A stretch of 9,628 nucleotides of DNA, taken from contig DAIDHU010000185.1 of NCBI GenBank assembly GCA_027451915.1, positions 1 to 9,628 of the forward strand. The letters run 5' to 3'. Made by a program: the position numbers and the translations under genes. Within the stretch, counting starts at the first letter, position 1; every line of letters starts with the position of its first letter. The stretch comes from Thiomonas sp. (GTDB lineage Bacteria; Pseudomonadota; Gammaproteobacteria; Burkholderiales; Burkholderiaceae_C). Below are positions 1-7,443 of the stretch, piece by piece. The notes under the pieces were generated by a model. That model was given only the letters and a program-made list of their open reading frames with translations, was not told the origin of the DNA and searched no databases.

Positions 1-1
1 C

Positions 2-919
2 CTGGTGGGCGGCATGACCCGCATGCCCAAGGTGCAGGACAAGGTGCGCGAGTTCTTCGGCAAGGATCCGCGCAAGGACGTCAACCCCGACGAGGCGGTG
101 GCGGTGGGCGCGGCCATCCAGGGCTCGGTGCTGTCCGGCGAGCGCAAGGACGTGCTGCTGCTCGACGTCAGCCCCCTGACCCTGGGCATCGAGACCCTGG
201 GCGGCGTGATGACGCCCATGATCAAGCGCAACACCACGATCCCGACCAAGCACACCCAGGTGTACTCCACCGCCGAGGACAACCAGCCCGCCGTGACCAT
301 CAAGGTCTACCAGGGCGAGCGCGAGATGGCCTCGGGCAACAAGCTGCTGGGCGAGTTCAACCTGGAGGGCATCCCCGCCGCGCCGCGCGGCATGCCGCAG
401 ATCGAGGTCACCTTCGACGTCGACGCCAACGGCATCCTGCATGTCAGCGCGCGCGACAAGGGCACCGGCAAGGAGAACAAGATCACCATCAAGGCCAACT
501 CGGGCCTGAGCGAGGACGAGGTGCAGCGCATGGTGCGCGACGCCGAGGCCAATGCCGCGGACGATCACCGCAAGCGCGAGCTGGTGGATGCGCGCAACCA
601 GGCCGACGCGGCCGCCCACGGCGTGCGCAAGTCCCTGGCCGAGCACGGGGACAAGGTCGACGCCGCCACCAAGGAAGGCATCGAGTCGGCGCTCAAGGCG
701 CTGGACGAAGCCCTCAAGGGCGACGACAAGGATGCCATCCAGTCCCGCACCGAGGCGCTGATGAGCGCCAGCCAGAAGCTGGGCGAGCAGATCTACGCGC
801 AGCAGGCTGAACAGGCGCAGCCCGCCGGCGCCGATGCGCAGGCCGCCGCCGGCGCCAAGCCCGCGGACGACACCGTGGTCGACGCCGAGTTCAAGGAAGT
901 CAAGGACGGCAAGGCGTGA
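2..919 (+). CDS. dnaK: Chaperone protein DnaK (Hsp70), C-terminal half, 5' end outside window
   Basis: ATP-dependent cytosolic Hsp70 chaperone that binds exposed hydrophobic peptides and works with DnaJ and GrpE. Only about the last 305 residues are present and the reading frame is open to the left edge. The fragment begins at the LVGGMTRMP strand of the nucleotide-binding domain and continues through KDVNPDEAVAVGAA. The interdomain linker VLLLDV is near fragment residues 50-56. The substrate-binding beta domain follows (PLTLGIET, NTTIPTKH, FSTAEDN-like STAEDNQPAVT, APRGMPQIEVTFD, DANGILHVSA), then the alpha-helical lid and an Ala/Gln-rich disordered tail. It ends in the conserved DAEFKEVKD, so the C terminus is intact. 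Similarity to E. coli DnaK is obvious throughout. dnaJ follows after 131 bases that include a hairpin terminator, so the two genes may be only partly co-transcribed. No oddities are seen in the visible part. Confidence 0.97.
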   Translation: MVGGMTRMPKVQDKVREFFGKDPRKDVNPDEAVAVGAAIQGSVLSGERKDVLLLDVSPLTLGIETLGGVMTPMIKRNTTIPTKHTQVYSTAEDNQPAVTIKVYQGEREMASGNKLLGEFNLEGIPAAPRGMPQIEVTFDVDANGILHVSARDKGTGKENKITIKANSGLSEDEVQRMVRDAEANAADDHRKRELVDARNQADAAAHGVRKSLAEHGDKVDAATKEGIESALKALDEALKGDDKDAIQSRTEALMSASQKLGEQIYAQQAEQAQPAGADAQAAAGAKPADDTVVDAEFKEVKDGKA

Positions 920-995
920 GCTGAACGCGCCAAGCCCGCCACGCCCGCCCCGCCTGCCGTCCGCCGCGCAGGCCCGGGTGGCGAGGCGTATTCTC

Positions 996-1025
996 GGGAG
1001 GGTGCCACGCACGCCCTCCCTTTTT
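996..1025 (+). terminator. Intrinsic terminator-like hairpin between dnaK and dnaJ
   Basis: GGGAGGG at 996-1002 pairs perfectly with CCCTCCC at 1014-1020. Two further pairs (T-G wobble and G-C) extend the stem to about 9 bp around a 7-base loop, and five T residues follow directly (1021-1025). This is the textbook shape of a factor-independent terminator. The preceding stretch from about 929 to 965 is C-rich. The hairpin ends only 25 bases before the dnaJ start, leaving little room for a separate dnaJ promoter. The likely role is therefore partial attenuation that lowers dnaJ expression relative to dnaK. Confidence 0.75.
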
Positions 1026-1050
1026 GCCGTTTACCGCTCGCAATTCGACC

Positions 1051-2178
1051 ATGGCCAAGCGTGATTTCTACGAAGTTCTGGGGGTACCCCGCGATGCCGA
1101 CGAGGAGGCCCTGAAAAAGGCCTATCGCAAGCTGGCGATGAAGTACCACCCGGACCGCACCCAGGGCGACAAGGACAGCGAGGAGCGCTTCAAGGAGGCC
1201 AAGCAGGCCTACGAGACCCTGTGCGATCCCCAGAAGCGCGCCGCCTACGACCGCTACGGCCACGCCGGGGTCGACCCCTCGGCGGCCGGCATGGGGGCGG
1301 GCGGCTTCGGCGGCGGCGCCGGCTTCGCCGACTTCGGCAGTATTTTCGAGGAGATCTTCGGCGGCGGCGCGCGCCAGCGCGGCGGCCCGCAGGTGTACCG
1401 CGGCGCCGACCTGAGCTACTCGCTGAGCCTGAGCCTGGAGGAAGCCGCCCACGGCACCACCAAGTCCCTGCGCATTCCCAGCTGGGACGCCTGCGGCACC
1501 TGCCACGGCAGCGGGGCCAAGCCCGGCACCAAGCCCAAGACCTGCCCTTCCTGCGGGGGCAGCGGCGCCACCACGCAGCGCATGGGGCCCTTCGCGATGC
1601 AGCAGACCTGCGGCAGCTGCGGCGGCACCGGCAAGATCATCCCCGAACCCTGCCCCACCTGCCACGGCGAGGGCCGCATCCAGCGCCAGAAGACCCTGGA
1701 GGTGCAGATCCCGGCGGGCATCGACACCGGCATGCGCATACGCTCCAGCGGCAACGGCGAGCCCGGGCTGGGCGGTGGCCCCGCCGGCGACCTGTACGTG
1801 GAAATCCAGATCAAGCCGCACGCGCTGTTCGAGCGCAATGGCAACGACCTGCATTGCCGCATTCCCGTGAGCATGACCGCGGCCGCGCTGGGCGCGCGCG
1901 TGGAAGTGCCCACGCTGGGCGGGGCGGCCGAGATCGACCTGCCCGAGGGCACGCAATCGGGCAAGACCCTGCGCCTGCGCGGCAAGGGCATCAAGGGCAT
2001 CCACGCCGCGCACGCGGGGGACTTGTATTGCCACATCGAGGTGGAGACCCCGGTGCGCCTGAACGATGAGCAGCGCCGCCTGCTCGAGCAGCTCGACGAG
2101 TCGCTCAAGCGCGGCGGCGACCGCCACACCCCGAGCGGCAAGAGCTGGGCCGACAAGGTGCGCGATTTCTTCAAATGA
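1051..2178 (+). CDS. dnaJ: Chaperone protein DnaJ (type I Hsp40)
   Basis: Co-chaperone of 375 aa that delivers substrates to DnaK and stimulates its ATPase in the cytosol. All type I domains are visible in order. The J domain spans residues 1-70, starting MAKRDFYEVLG and carrying the HPD motif at 33-35. A Gly/Phe-rich linker spans about 75-115. The zinc domain has four CxxCxGxG modules (CGTCHGSG, CPSCGGSG, CGSCGGTG, CPTCHGEG). The C-terminal substrate-binding domains include DLYVEIQIKPHALFERNGNDL. The length matches the family (E. coli 376 aa). The ATG at 1051 is chosen because MAKRDFYE is the usual N terminus. A TTG nine codons upstream at 1024 would start inside the T-run of the hairpin. 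No clear Shine-Dalgarno precedes the start. The gene sits behind dnaK as in the usual heat-shock operon but is separated from it by the 996-1025 hairpin. Confidence 0.98.
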   Translation: MAKRDFYEVLGVPRDADEEALKKAYRKLAMKYHPDRTQGDKDSEERFKEAKQAYETLCDPQKRAAYDRYGHAGVDPSAAGMGAGGFGGGAGFADFGSIFEEIFGGGARQRGGPQVYRGADLSYSLSLSLEEAAHGTTKSLRIPSWDACGTCHGSGAKPGTKPKTCPSCGGSGATTQRMGPFAMQQTCGSCGGTGKIIPEPCPTCHGEGRIQRQKTLEVQIPAGIDTGMRIRSSGNGEPGLGGGPAGDLYVEIQIKPHALFERNGNDLHCRIPVSMTAAALGARVEVPTLGGAAEIDLPEGTQSGKTLRLRGKGIKGIHAAHAGDLYCHIEVETPVRLNDEQRRLLEQLDESLKRGGDRHTPSGKSWADKVRDFFK

Positions 2179-2189
2179 GTCGTCGCGGC

Positions 2190-2221
2190 TTGCACGGGGC
2201 CGGGGCGGCGGATGCGACAAT
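2190..2221 (+). promoter_or_regulatory. Candidate sigma-70 promoter for prfB
   Basis: The dnaJ-prfB gap holds TGCGACAAT at 2213-2221. This is an extended -10 element: GACAAT matches TATAAT at four of six positions and has the TG dinucleotide one base upstream. A TTGCAC lies at 2190-2195, but the 20-base spacer is longer than the preferred 17, so the extended -10 would have to carry most of the activity. Transcription would begin about 2228, giving a leader of roughly 30 bases before the prfB ATG. This is pattern-based only. No terminator hairpin was seen after dnaJ, so read-through from upstream is also possible. Confidence 0.35.
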
Positions 2222-2259
2222 GAGGGTTTCGCATACGCACACCCGAGCCCGATTCGACC

Positions 2260-3364
2260 ATGGAAGCCGAACAACTCAACGCCCTGTCCTCCCAGCTGCG
2301 CGACCTGTCCGAGCGCACGCGGCTGCTACGGGGGTATCTTTGACTACGATGCCAAGGCAGCCCGGCTGCGCGAGGTAAGCGCGGCCCTGGAAGACCCCAA
2401 GGTCTGGGACGACCCCAAGCGGGCGCAGGACCTGGGCAAGGAAAACCGCAGCCTGGAATCGGTGGTGCTGGCCATCGAGCGCATCCAGCGCGAGCTCGCC
2501 GAGAGCGAGGAACTGTTCGAGCTCTCCCGCGACGAGGCCGACGACGACACGCTGAACGCCGTCGCGGCCGATGTGCAGGCCACCGGACGCCGGGTCGAGG
2601 ACCTGGAGTTCCGGCGCATGTTCTCCAACCCCATGGACCCCGGCAACTGCTTCCTGGACATCCAGGCCGGCGCCGGCGGCACCGAGGCCTGCGACTGGGC
2701 GGCCATGCTGCTGCGCCAGTACCTGCGCTACTGCGAGCGCCAGGGCTTCAAGGTGGAGGTGCTGGAGGAATCCGCCGGCGACGTCGCCGGCATCAAGAGC
2801 GCCTCCGTCAAGGTCGAGGGGGACTACGCCTACGGCAAGCTGCGCACCGAGACCGGCGTGCACCGCCTGGTGCGCAAGAGCCCCTTCGACTCCTCGGGCG
2901 GACGCCACACGAGTTTCGCCAGCGTGTTCGTGTACCCCGAGGTGGACGACTCGATCGACATCGAGATCAACCCCGCCGAAGTGCGCATCGACACCTTCCG
3001 CGCCAGCGGCGCCGGCGGCCAGCACATCAACAAGACCGACTCCGCGGTGCGTATCACCCACGTGCCCACGGGCATCGTCGTGCAGTGCCAGAACGACCGC
3101 TCGCAGCACAAGAACCGGGCGGAGGCCTGGGCCATGCTGCGCTCGCGCCTGTTCGAGCACGAGCTGCGCAAGCGCCAGGCCGAGCAGCAAAAGCTCGAGG
3201 ACAGCAAGAGCGACGTGGGCTGGGGCCACCAGATCCGCTCCTACGTGCTGGACCAGAGCCGCATCAAGGACCTGCGCACCGGAGTCGAGATGTCCAACAC
3301 CCAGAAGGTGCTGGACGGTGACCTCGACGACTTCATCTCCGCCAGTCTCAAGCAAGGCCTTTGA
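2260..3364 (+). CDS. prfB: Peptide chain release factor 2 (RF2), expressed by programmed +1 frameshift
   Basis: RF2 recognises UGA and UAA in the ribosomal A site and triggers hydrolysis of peptidyl-tRNA. The gene is read in two frames: codons 1-27 from ATG 2260 end at an in-frame TGA (2341-2343), and skipping the T at 2341 continues at GAC 2342 to the stop at 3362-3364. The full product is 367 aa, against 365 in E. coli. Recognition motif SPF is at residues 207-209 and the catalytic GGQ at 252-254 (GAGGQHINKTDSAVRITH). The C-terminal RIKDLRTGVE block is also conserved. Residue 248, just before SGAGGQ, is Ala as in most bacteria, whereas E. coli K-12 has Thr there. The start MEAEQLNAL has no clear Shine-Dalgarno and shares the context ATTCGACCATGG with dnaJ. 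pepN follows after 60 bases; the more usual partner lysS is absent. Confidence 0.97.
2329..2344 (+). promoter_or_regulatory. prfB programmed +1 frameshift (autoregulatory recoding) site
   Basis: The bases CGG GGG TAT CTT TGA C reproduce the canonical RF2 recoding signal. A G-run at 2330-2334 acts as an internal Shine-Dalgarno, with TAT as spacer, CTT (2338-2340) as the slippery P-site codon, and TGA followed by C as a poor termination context. When RF2 is scarce the ribosome pauses at UGA, tRNA-Leu slips from CUU to UUU, and translation resumes at GAC in the +1 frame. RF2 thereby controls its own synthesis. The mechanism is established knowledge for prfB, and the sequence shows every element except that E. 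coli has AGG where CGG is found here. Confidence 0.95.
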
Positions 3365-3373
3365 TCGCCCGCA

Positions 3374-3395
3374 GGGGCCGGCCTCGCCCGGCCCC
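3374..3395 (+). other. Strong GC hairpin between prfB and pepN
   Basis: GGGGCCGG (3374-3381) pairs with CCGGCCCC (3388-3395) in a perfect 8-bp stem around the 6-base loop CCTCGC, starting ten bases after the prfB stop. No T-run follows, only CCTTTCCCTC, so it is a weak candidate intrinsic terminator at best. It could instead protect the prfB mRNA 3' end or reduce read-through into pepN, which starts 29 bases downstream. Confidence 0.5.
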
Positions 3396-3424
3396 GCAAG
3401 CCTTTCCCTCGCAAGTCCAAGCCC

Positions 3425-6073
3425 ATGCGCACCGACCAAGCCCCCGTCATCTCCCGCCTGGCCTACGCGCCGCCTGCCTATTCCATCGATCGGGTCCACC
3501 TGGAGTTCGACCTCGATCCCGAGCGCACCCGCGTGAAAAGCCGCATGCAGGTGCGCCGCAACCCCTGGGCCGCGGCCGACGCCCCGCTGCAACTCGACGG
3601 CGAGGACATCACCCTGCAGTCGCTGCTGGTCGACTCGCGCCCCTACGTGTACGCGCAATCCGGCGGCGGCATCCGCCTGGACAAACTGCCCGAGAGCTTC
3701 ACGCTGGAGCTGTCCAACAGCTGCTCGCCGGCGGCCAACACCCACCTGTCGGGTCTGTACATGTCGGGAGGGGCCTTTTTCACCCAGTGCGAGGCCGAGG
3801 GCTTCCGGCGCATCACCTTCTGGCCCGACCGGCCCGACGTGATGAGCCGCTTCACCGTGGTGCTGCGTGCCGATCCGGCCCGCTACCCGGTGCTGCTGAG
3901 CAATGGCAACCTGGTCGAGCAGCGCCGGCTGGACGACGGGCGCGCGCAGGCCACCTGGGAAGATCCCTTCCCCAAGCCCTGCTACCTGTTCGCGCTGGTG
4001 GCCGCGCGCCTGGTCAGCCGCCAGCAGCGCGTGCGCGGGCGCGACGGGCGCGAGCACCTGCTGGAAGTCTTCGTGCGCGAGGGCGACCTGGACAAGACCG
4101 AGCACGCCATGCAGTCCCTGGTGCTGGCGCAGGCCTGGGACGAACAGCGCTTCGGGCTCAGCCTGGACCTCGACCGCTTCATGATCGTCGCGGTCAGCGA
4201 CTTCAACATGGGGGCGATGGAGAACAAGGGCCTGAACATCTTCAACACCAAGTACGTGCTGGCCAATCCCGCCACCGCCACCGACACGGACTTCCAGTAC
4301 ATCGAATCGGTGGTCGGGCACGAGTATTTCCACAACTGGACCGGCAACCGCATCACCTGCCGCGACTGGTTCCAGCTCAGCCTCAAGGAAGGCCTCACGG
4401 TGTTCCGCGACCAGGAATTCAGCCAGGACCTGGCGGCCGCGGCGGGCGGCGAATCGGCGCGCGCGGTGCGCCGCATCGAGGACGTGCGCGCGCTGCGCGC
4501 CATGCAGTTCCCCGAGGACGCCGGACCCATGGCCCACCCCGTGCGCCCCGACAGCTACGTGGCCATCGACAATTTCTACACCCCCACGGTCTACGAGAAA
4601 GGCGCCGAGGTGGTGCGCATGATGCAGACCCTGGTGGGCCGCGAGGGCTTCGCCCGCGGCATGCGCGAGTATTTCGCCCGCCACGACGGCCAGGCCGTGA
4701 CCTGCGACGACTTCCTCGCCGCCATGGCCGAGGCCAACCCGGACTCCGAGCTCGCGCGCCGGCGCGAGGCCTTCGCCCGCTGGTACGCCCAGGCCGGTAC
4801 GCCGCAGCTGCGCGCGCGCGGGGAGTACGACCCGGCGCAGCGCAGCTACACCCTGCAGCTGCAGCAGATCTGCCCGCCCACCCCCGGCCAGCCCGACAAG
4901 CAGCCCCAGGTGATCCCGCTGCGCCTGGGCCTGCTGGGACGCGACGGCAGCCGGCTGCGCATGCGCGTCGACGGCGGCGAAGCCGTCGAGGAACAGCTCC
5001 TCGTGCTCGACCAGGCGCAGCAGTCCTTCACGCTGCACGAGGTCGAACAGGAACCCGTGCCCTCGCTGCTGCGGGGATTTTCCGCTCCCGTGGTGCTGGA
5101 CGACGGGCTGGGCGACGACCATCGCCTGGTGCTGCTGGCGCACGACCCCGACCCCTTCAACCGCTGGGAATCGGCGCAGCGCCTGGCGCTGGCGCAGCTG
5201 CTTCCCGCGGCCTCGGGCGAGGCGCTGCGGGTCGACCCGCGCTACCTGCAGGGCCTGCGCGCCGTGCTGCGCGACCCCGGCCTCGACCCGGCCTTCCAGG
5301 AGCTTCTGCTGGGCCTGCCCGGCGAAGGCTACATCGCCGAGCAGCTGCCCCTGATCGACCCGCCGCGCATCCACCAGGCCCGCCAGCAACTGCGCCGCGT
5401 GCTGGCCGACGAACTGCGCGACGAATGGGAGCGCCTGTGGCGCGAGCTGGCCCCGCGGGGTGGCTACAGCCCCGACTTCGCCAGCGCCGCGCGCCGCGGC
5501 CTGCGCAACCTCGCGCTGAGCCTGCTGTGCCTGACCGGGGACGCGCAGTGGCAGGGCCGCGCCTACCAGCGGGTGAAGGACGCCGACAACATGACCGACC
5601 GCTTCGACGCGCTGTCGGCGCTGGTCGGCAGCCGTTCCGAGCTGGCTCCCGCGGCCCTGGAGCGTTTCGCCGCCATGTTCGCCGGCGAGGCACTGGTGCT
5701 GGACAAGTGGTTCGCGCTGCAAGCCTCGGCCCCGGGCACCGCGGTGGAACAGGTGCGCGAGCTCATGCGCCACCCCCAGTTCACGCTGAGCAACCCCAAC
5801 CGGGCGCGCAGCGTCATCTCCACCTTCTGCCAGGGCAACCCCGGCTCCTTCCACCGCGCCGACGGCGCCGGCTACGCCTTCTGGGCCGAGCAGGTGCGCG
5901 CGCTGGACGCCCTCAACCCCCAGGTGGCCGCACGCCTGACCCGCGCCATGGACCGCTGGCGCAAGCTGGCCGCGCCCTATGCCCAGGCCGCCGAGAGCGC
6001 GATGCGCGAGCTCGCGGCGCACGAGGGCCTTTCCTCCGATTGCCGCGAAATCCTCGACAAGGCCTTGGCCTGA
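3425..6073 (+). CDS. pepN: Aminopeptidase N (M1-family zinc metallopeptidase)
   Basis: Cytosolic broad-specificity aminopeptidase of 882 aa (E. coli PepN 870) that removes N-terminal residues in peptide recycling. The N-terminal beta domain contains SPAANT, CEAEGFRRITF and DPFPKPCYLFALVA. The exopeptidase motif GAMEN is at residues 263-267. The zinc site is HEYFH at 299-303 with the third ligand Glu322 in LKEGLTVFRDQEF and catalytic Glu300. The transition-state Tyr is at 390 in TVYEKGAE. The long helical C-terminal domain closes with NNMTD, LVMDKWF-like LVLDKWF and FTLSNPNRARS. Compared with the E. coli sequence as I recall it, about seven extra residues rich in Ala and Gly follow FSQDL, between the third zinc ligand and Tyr390. 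The ATG at 3425 fits the family N terminus (YAPPAYSID). No Shine-Dalgarno is evident. fbp begins 45 bases after the stop, so the two are probably co-transcribed. Confidence 0.97.
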   Translation: MRTDQAPVISRLAYAPPAYSIDRVHLEFDLDPERTRVKSRMQVRRNPWAAADAPLQLDGEDITLQSLLVDSRPYVYAQSGGGIRLDKLPESFTLELSNSCSPAANTHLSGLYMSGGAFFTQCEAEGFRRITFWPDRPDVMSRFTVVLRADPARYPVLLSNGNLVEQRRLDDGRAQATWEDPFPKPCYLFALVAARLVSRQQRVRGRDGREHLLEVFVREGDLDKTEHAMQSLVLAQAWDEQRFGLSLDLDRFMIVAVSDFNMGAMENKGLNIFNTKYVLANPATATDTDFQYIESVVGHEYFHNWTGNRITCRDWFQLSLKEGLTVFRDQEFSQDLAAAAGGESARAVRRIEDVRALRAMQFPEDAGPMAHPVRPDSYVAIDNFYTPTVYEKGAEVVRMMQTLVGREGFARGMREYFARHDGQAVTCDDFLAAMAEANPDSELARRREAFARWYAQAGTPQLRARGEYDPAQRSYTLQLQQICPPTPGQPDKQPQVIPLRLGLLGRDGSRLRMRVDGGEAVEEQLLVLDQAQQSFTLHEVEQEPVPSLLRGFSAPVVLDDGLGDDHRLVLLAHDPDPFNRWESAQRLALAQLLPAASGEALRVDPRYLQGLRAVLRDPGLDPAFQELLLGLPGEGYIAEQLPLIDPPRIHQARQQLRRVLADELRDEWERLWRELAPRGGYSPDFASAARRGLRNLALSLLCLTGDAQWQGRAYQRVKDADNMTDRFDALSALVGSRSELAPAALERFAAMFAGEALVLDKWFALQASAPGTAVEQVRELMRHPQFTLSNPNRARSVISTFCQGNPGSFHRADGAGYAFWAEQVRALDALNPQVAARLTRAMDRWRKLAAPYAQAAESAMRELAAHEGLSSDCREILDKALA

Positions 6074-6118
6074 GTGCAATATGCCCCGTCAGGCCCCGAA
6101 TCCAACCACCAATCCTCC

Positions 6119-7147
6119 ATGTCCGACAACTCCGTCAGTCTTTCCCGCTGGCTGATCGAGCAGCAGCGCACCCACGGCCAGATTCCGGCCTCGCTGCGCC
6201 TGCTCATCGAGCAGGTGGCGCGCGCGTGCAAGCGCATCAATCGCGCGGTCAACCGCGGGGCCACCAGCGGCATCCTCGGCAGCCTGGGCAGCGAGAACGT
6301 GCAGGGCGAGGTCCAGAAACAGCTGGACGTGATCGCCAACGACGTGCTGCTCGAAGCCAACGAATGGGGCGGCCACCTGGCGGCCATGGCTTCCGAGGAG
6401 CTCGAACGCATCCACGTCATCCCCCACCGATTCCCGCGCGGCGAATACCTGTTGCTGTTCGACCCCCTGGACGGCTCCAGCAACATCGAGGTCAACGTGA
6501 CCATCGGCACCATTTTCTCGGTGCTGCACCTCGATGAAGGTGTCGAGGAGGTCGAGGCCCGGCATTTCCTGCAGCCGGGCCGGCGCCAGGTGGCGGCCGG
6601 TTACTGCACCTACGGCCCGCAGACCACGCTGGTGCTCACCCTGGGCCAGGGCGTGAGCACCTTCACCCTCGACGCCGAGCAAGGCAGTTTCGTGCTGGTG
6701 CAGGAGCAGTTGCGCATTCCCGAATCCACCCGCGAATTCGCCATCAACATGTCCAACATGCGCCACTGGGCACCCCCGGTACGGCGCTACATCGACGAGT
6801 GCCTGGCCGGGCGCGACGGCCCGCGAGGCAAGGACTTCAACATGCGCTGGATCGCCAGCATGGTGGCCGACGTGCACCGCGTGCTGCAGCGCGGAGGCGT
6901 GTTCCTGTACCCCTGGGACCGCCGCGAGCCGGACCGCGCCGGCAAGCTGCGCCTGCTGTACGAGGCCAACCCCATGGCCCTGCTGATCGAGCAGGCCGGC
7001 GGCATGGCCATCGCCGGCACCGAGCCCATCCTGGACATCCAGCCCACCGAACTGCACCAGCGCGCCGCGGTGATGTTGGGTTCGCGCGAGGAGATCGAGC
7101 GCTTGCGCCTGTACCACATGGAGCATGAGGCCAGCGCCACGGGCTGA
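6119..7147 (+). CDS. fbp: Fructose-1,6-bisphosphatase, class I
   Basis: Hydrolyses fructose 1,6-bisphosphate to fructose 6-phosphate in gluconeogenesis (or the Calvin cycle where one exists). The product is 342 aa, against 332 in E. coli. Visible class I motifs are GSENVQGEVQKQLDVIAND, the metal ligand Glu93 in ASEELERI, the metal/phosphate loop DPLDGSSN at 115-122, AAGYCTYGPQTTLVLT, NMSNMRHW, RWIASMVADVHRVLQRGG, and KLRLLYEANPMALLIEQAGG near the C terminus. The ATG at 6119 (MSDNSVSLSRWL) is preferred. A GTG at 6074, directly after the pepN stop, would add 15 residues (QYAPSGPES...) with no family resemblance. No Shine-Dalgarno is seen. A weak TGCAAT at 6075-6080 could be a -10 box but lacks a good -35, so transcription from pepN is more likely. 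A strong terminator follows. Confidence 0.97.
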   Translation: MSDNSVSLSRWLIEQQRTHGQIPASLRLLIEQVARACKRINRAVNRGATSGILGSLGSENVQGEVQKQLDVIANDVLLEANEWGGHLAAMASEELERIHVIPHRFPRGEYLLLFDPLDGSSNIEVNVTIGTIFSVLHLDEGVEEVEARHFLQPGRRQVAAGYCTYGPQTTLVLTLGQGVSTFTLDAEQGSFVLVQEQLRIPESTREFAINMSNMRHWAPPVRRYIDECLAGRDGPRGKDFNMRWIASMVADVHRVLQRGGVFLYPWDRREPDRAGKLRLLYEANPMALLIEQAGGMAIAGTEPILDIQPTELHQRAAVMLGSREEIERLRLYHMEHEASATG

Positions 7148-7176
7148 TGTCGCGCGCTGATCTTGCGCACCCCGCA

Positions 7177-7206
7177 AAACCCGCCGCATGGCGGGTTTGT
7201 TTTTTT
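7177..7206 (+). terminator. Intrinsic terminator after fbp
   Basis: AAACCCGCC (7177-7185) pairs perfectly with GGCGGGTTT (7190-7198) around the tetraloop GCAT, giving a 9-bp stem. T-rich sequence follows to 7206, interrupted by one G at 7199. It lies 29 bases after the fbp stop and marks the end of the housekeeping transcript. The sequence to the right has visibly lower GC. Confidence 0.93.
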
Positions 7207-7300
7207 CCGGATACGACAAAGTTTCGTGAAAGGAATTTCCCCGATCCGCCAACCGGTTGTTATGTGCCCATGAGCAAATCATCGCAAGTTCATTGCCCCA

Positions 7301-7330
7301 TTGTGCCCCCGATTTGCAGGTCGATAGCAT
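7301..7330 (+). promoter_or_regulatory. Weak candidate promoter upstream of the glycosyltransferase gene
   Basis: The region 7207-7443 must hold the promoter of the downstream gene, because a strong terminator isolates it from fbp. The best pair found by eye is TTGTGC (7301-7306) and TAGCAT (7325-7330) with an 18-base spacer, matching three and four of six consensus positions. Transcription would start at about 7337, inside the inverted repeat at 7331-7402. This is a low-confidence guess; the real promoter may use another sigma factor. Confidence 0.2.
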
Positions 7331-7402
7331 GGTTTTCCAAAGCGGGGAGTGTCGCCGAATGCTGAACAGGAGACAGCTTCCCGCCGACGGTCTGGAAAAA
7401 CC
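7331..7402 (+). repeat. Nested inverted repeat / potential RNA hairpin in the leader region
   Basis: Outer arms GGTTTTCCA (7331-7339) and TGGAAAAACC (7393-7402) are complementary except for one bulged A. Inside them GCGGGGAG (7342-7349) pairs with CTTCCCGC (7377-7384), allowing one G-U. The stem continues with TGTC (7350-7353) against GACA (7372-7375), with G7376 bulged. The apical loop is 18 bases (7354-7371) and itself contains CTGAACAG. In total about 21 pairs are possible. No T-run follows, so it is not an ordinary terminator. It could be a 5' leader structure, a small RNA, or a remnant of a mobile-element end. The function is not known. Confidence 0.5.
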
Positions 7403-7427
7403 TGCTTCGGCCCTCCGGAGTGCACAA

Positions 7428-7433
7428 GGGGAG
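7428..7433 (+). promoter_or_regulatory. Shine-Dalgarno of the glycosyltransferase-like gene
   Basis: GGGGAG at 7428-7433 lies 10 bases before ATG 7444 and 7 bases before the in-frame GTG at 7441. It decides that translation starts at one of these two adjacent codons rather than at the GTG at 7420, which would place the Shine-Dalgarno inside the gene. Confidence 0.65.
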
Positions 7434-7443
7434 AAAGATTGTG

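Noticed and set aside
793..2274. A 493-codon - strand open frame opposite dnaJ
   Set aside because: It is a shadow of dnaJ with compositionally biased Ala/Gly/Leu translation and no start signals or domains.
2260..2343. prfB read as a broken gene because of the TGA after 27 codons
   Set aside because: The TGA sits in the canonical RF2 frameshift signal and the +1 frame gives a full-length protein with SPF and GGQ motifs.
2276..6079. A 1267-codon open frame on the - strand opposite prfB, pepN and the start of fbp
   Set aside because: It is antisense to well-conserved genes. Its translation is low-complexity (Ala, Gly, Val, Leu, His, Gln), has no recognisable domain, and is explained by the lack of stop codons in GC-rich DNA.
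6074..6118. GTG at 6074 as the fbp start
   Set aside because: The 15 added residues do not resemble the family N terminus, while ATG 6119 gives a normal class I length.
3361..6537. A 1058-codon + strand open frame overlapping pepN in another frame
   Set aside because: The Arg/Pro/Ala-rich translation has no motifs, and the overlapping frame encodes a complete, canonical PepN.
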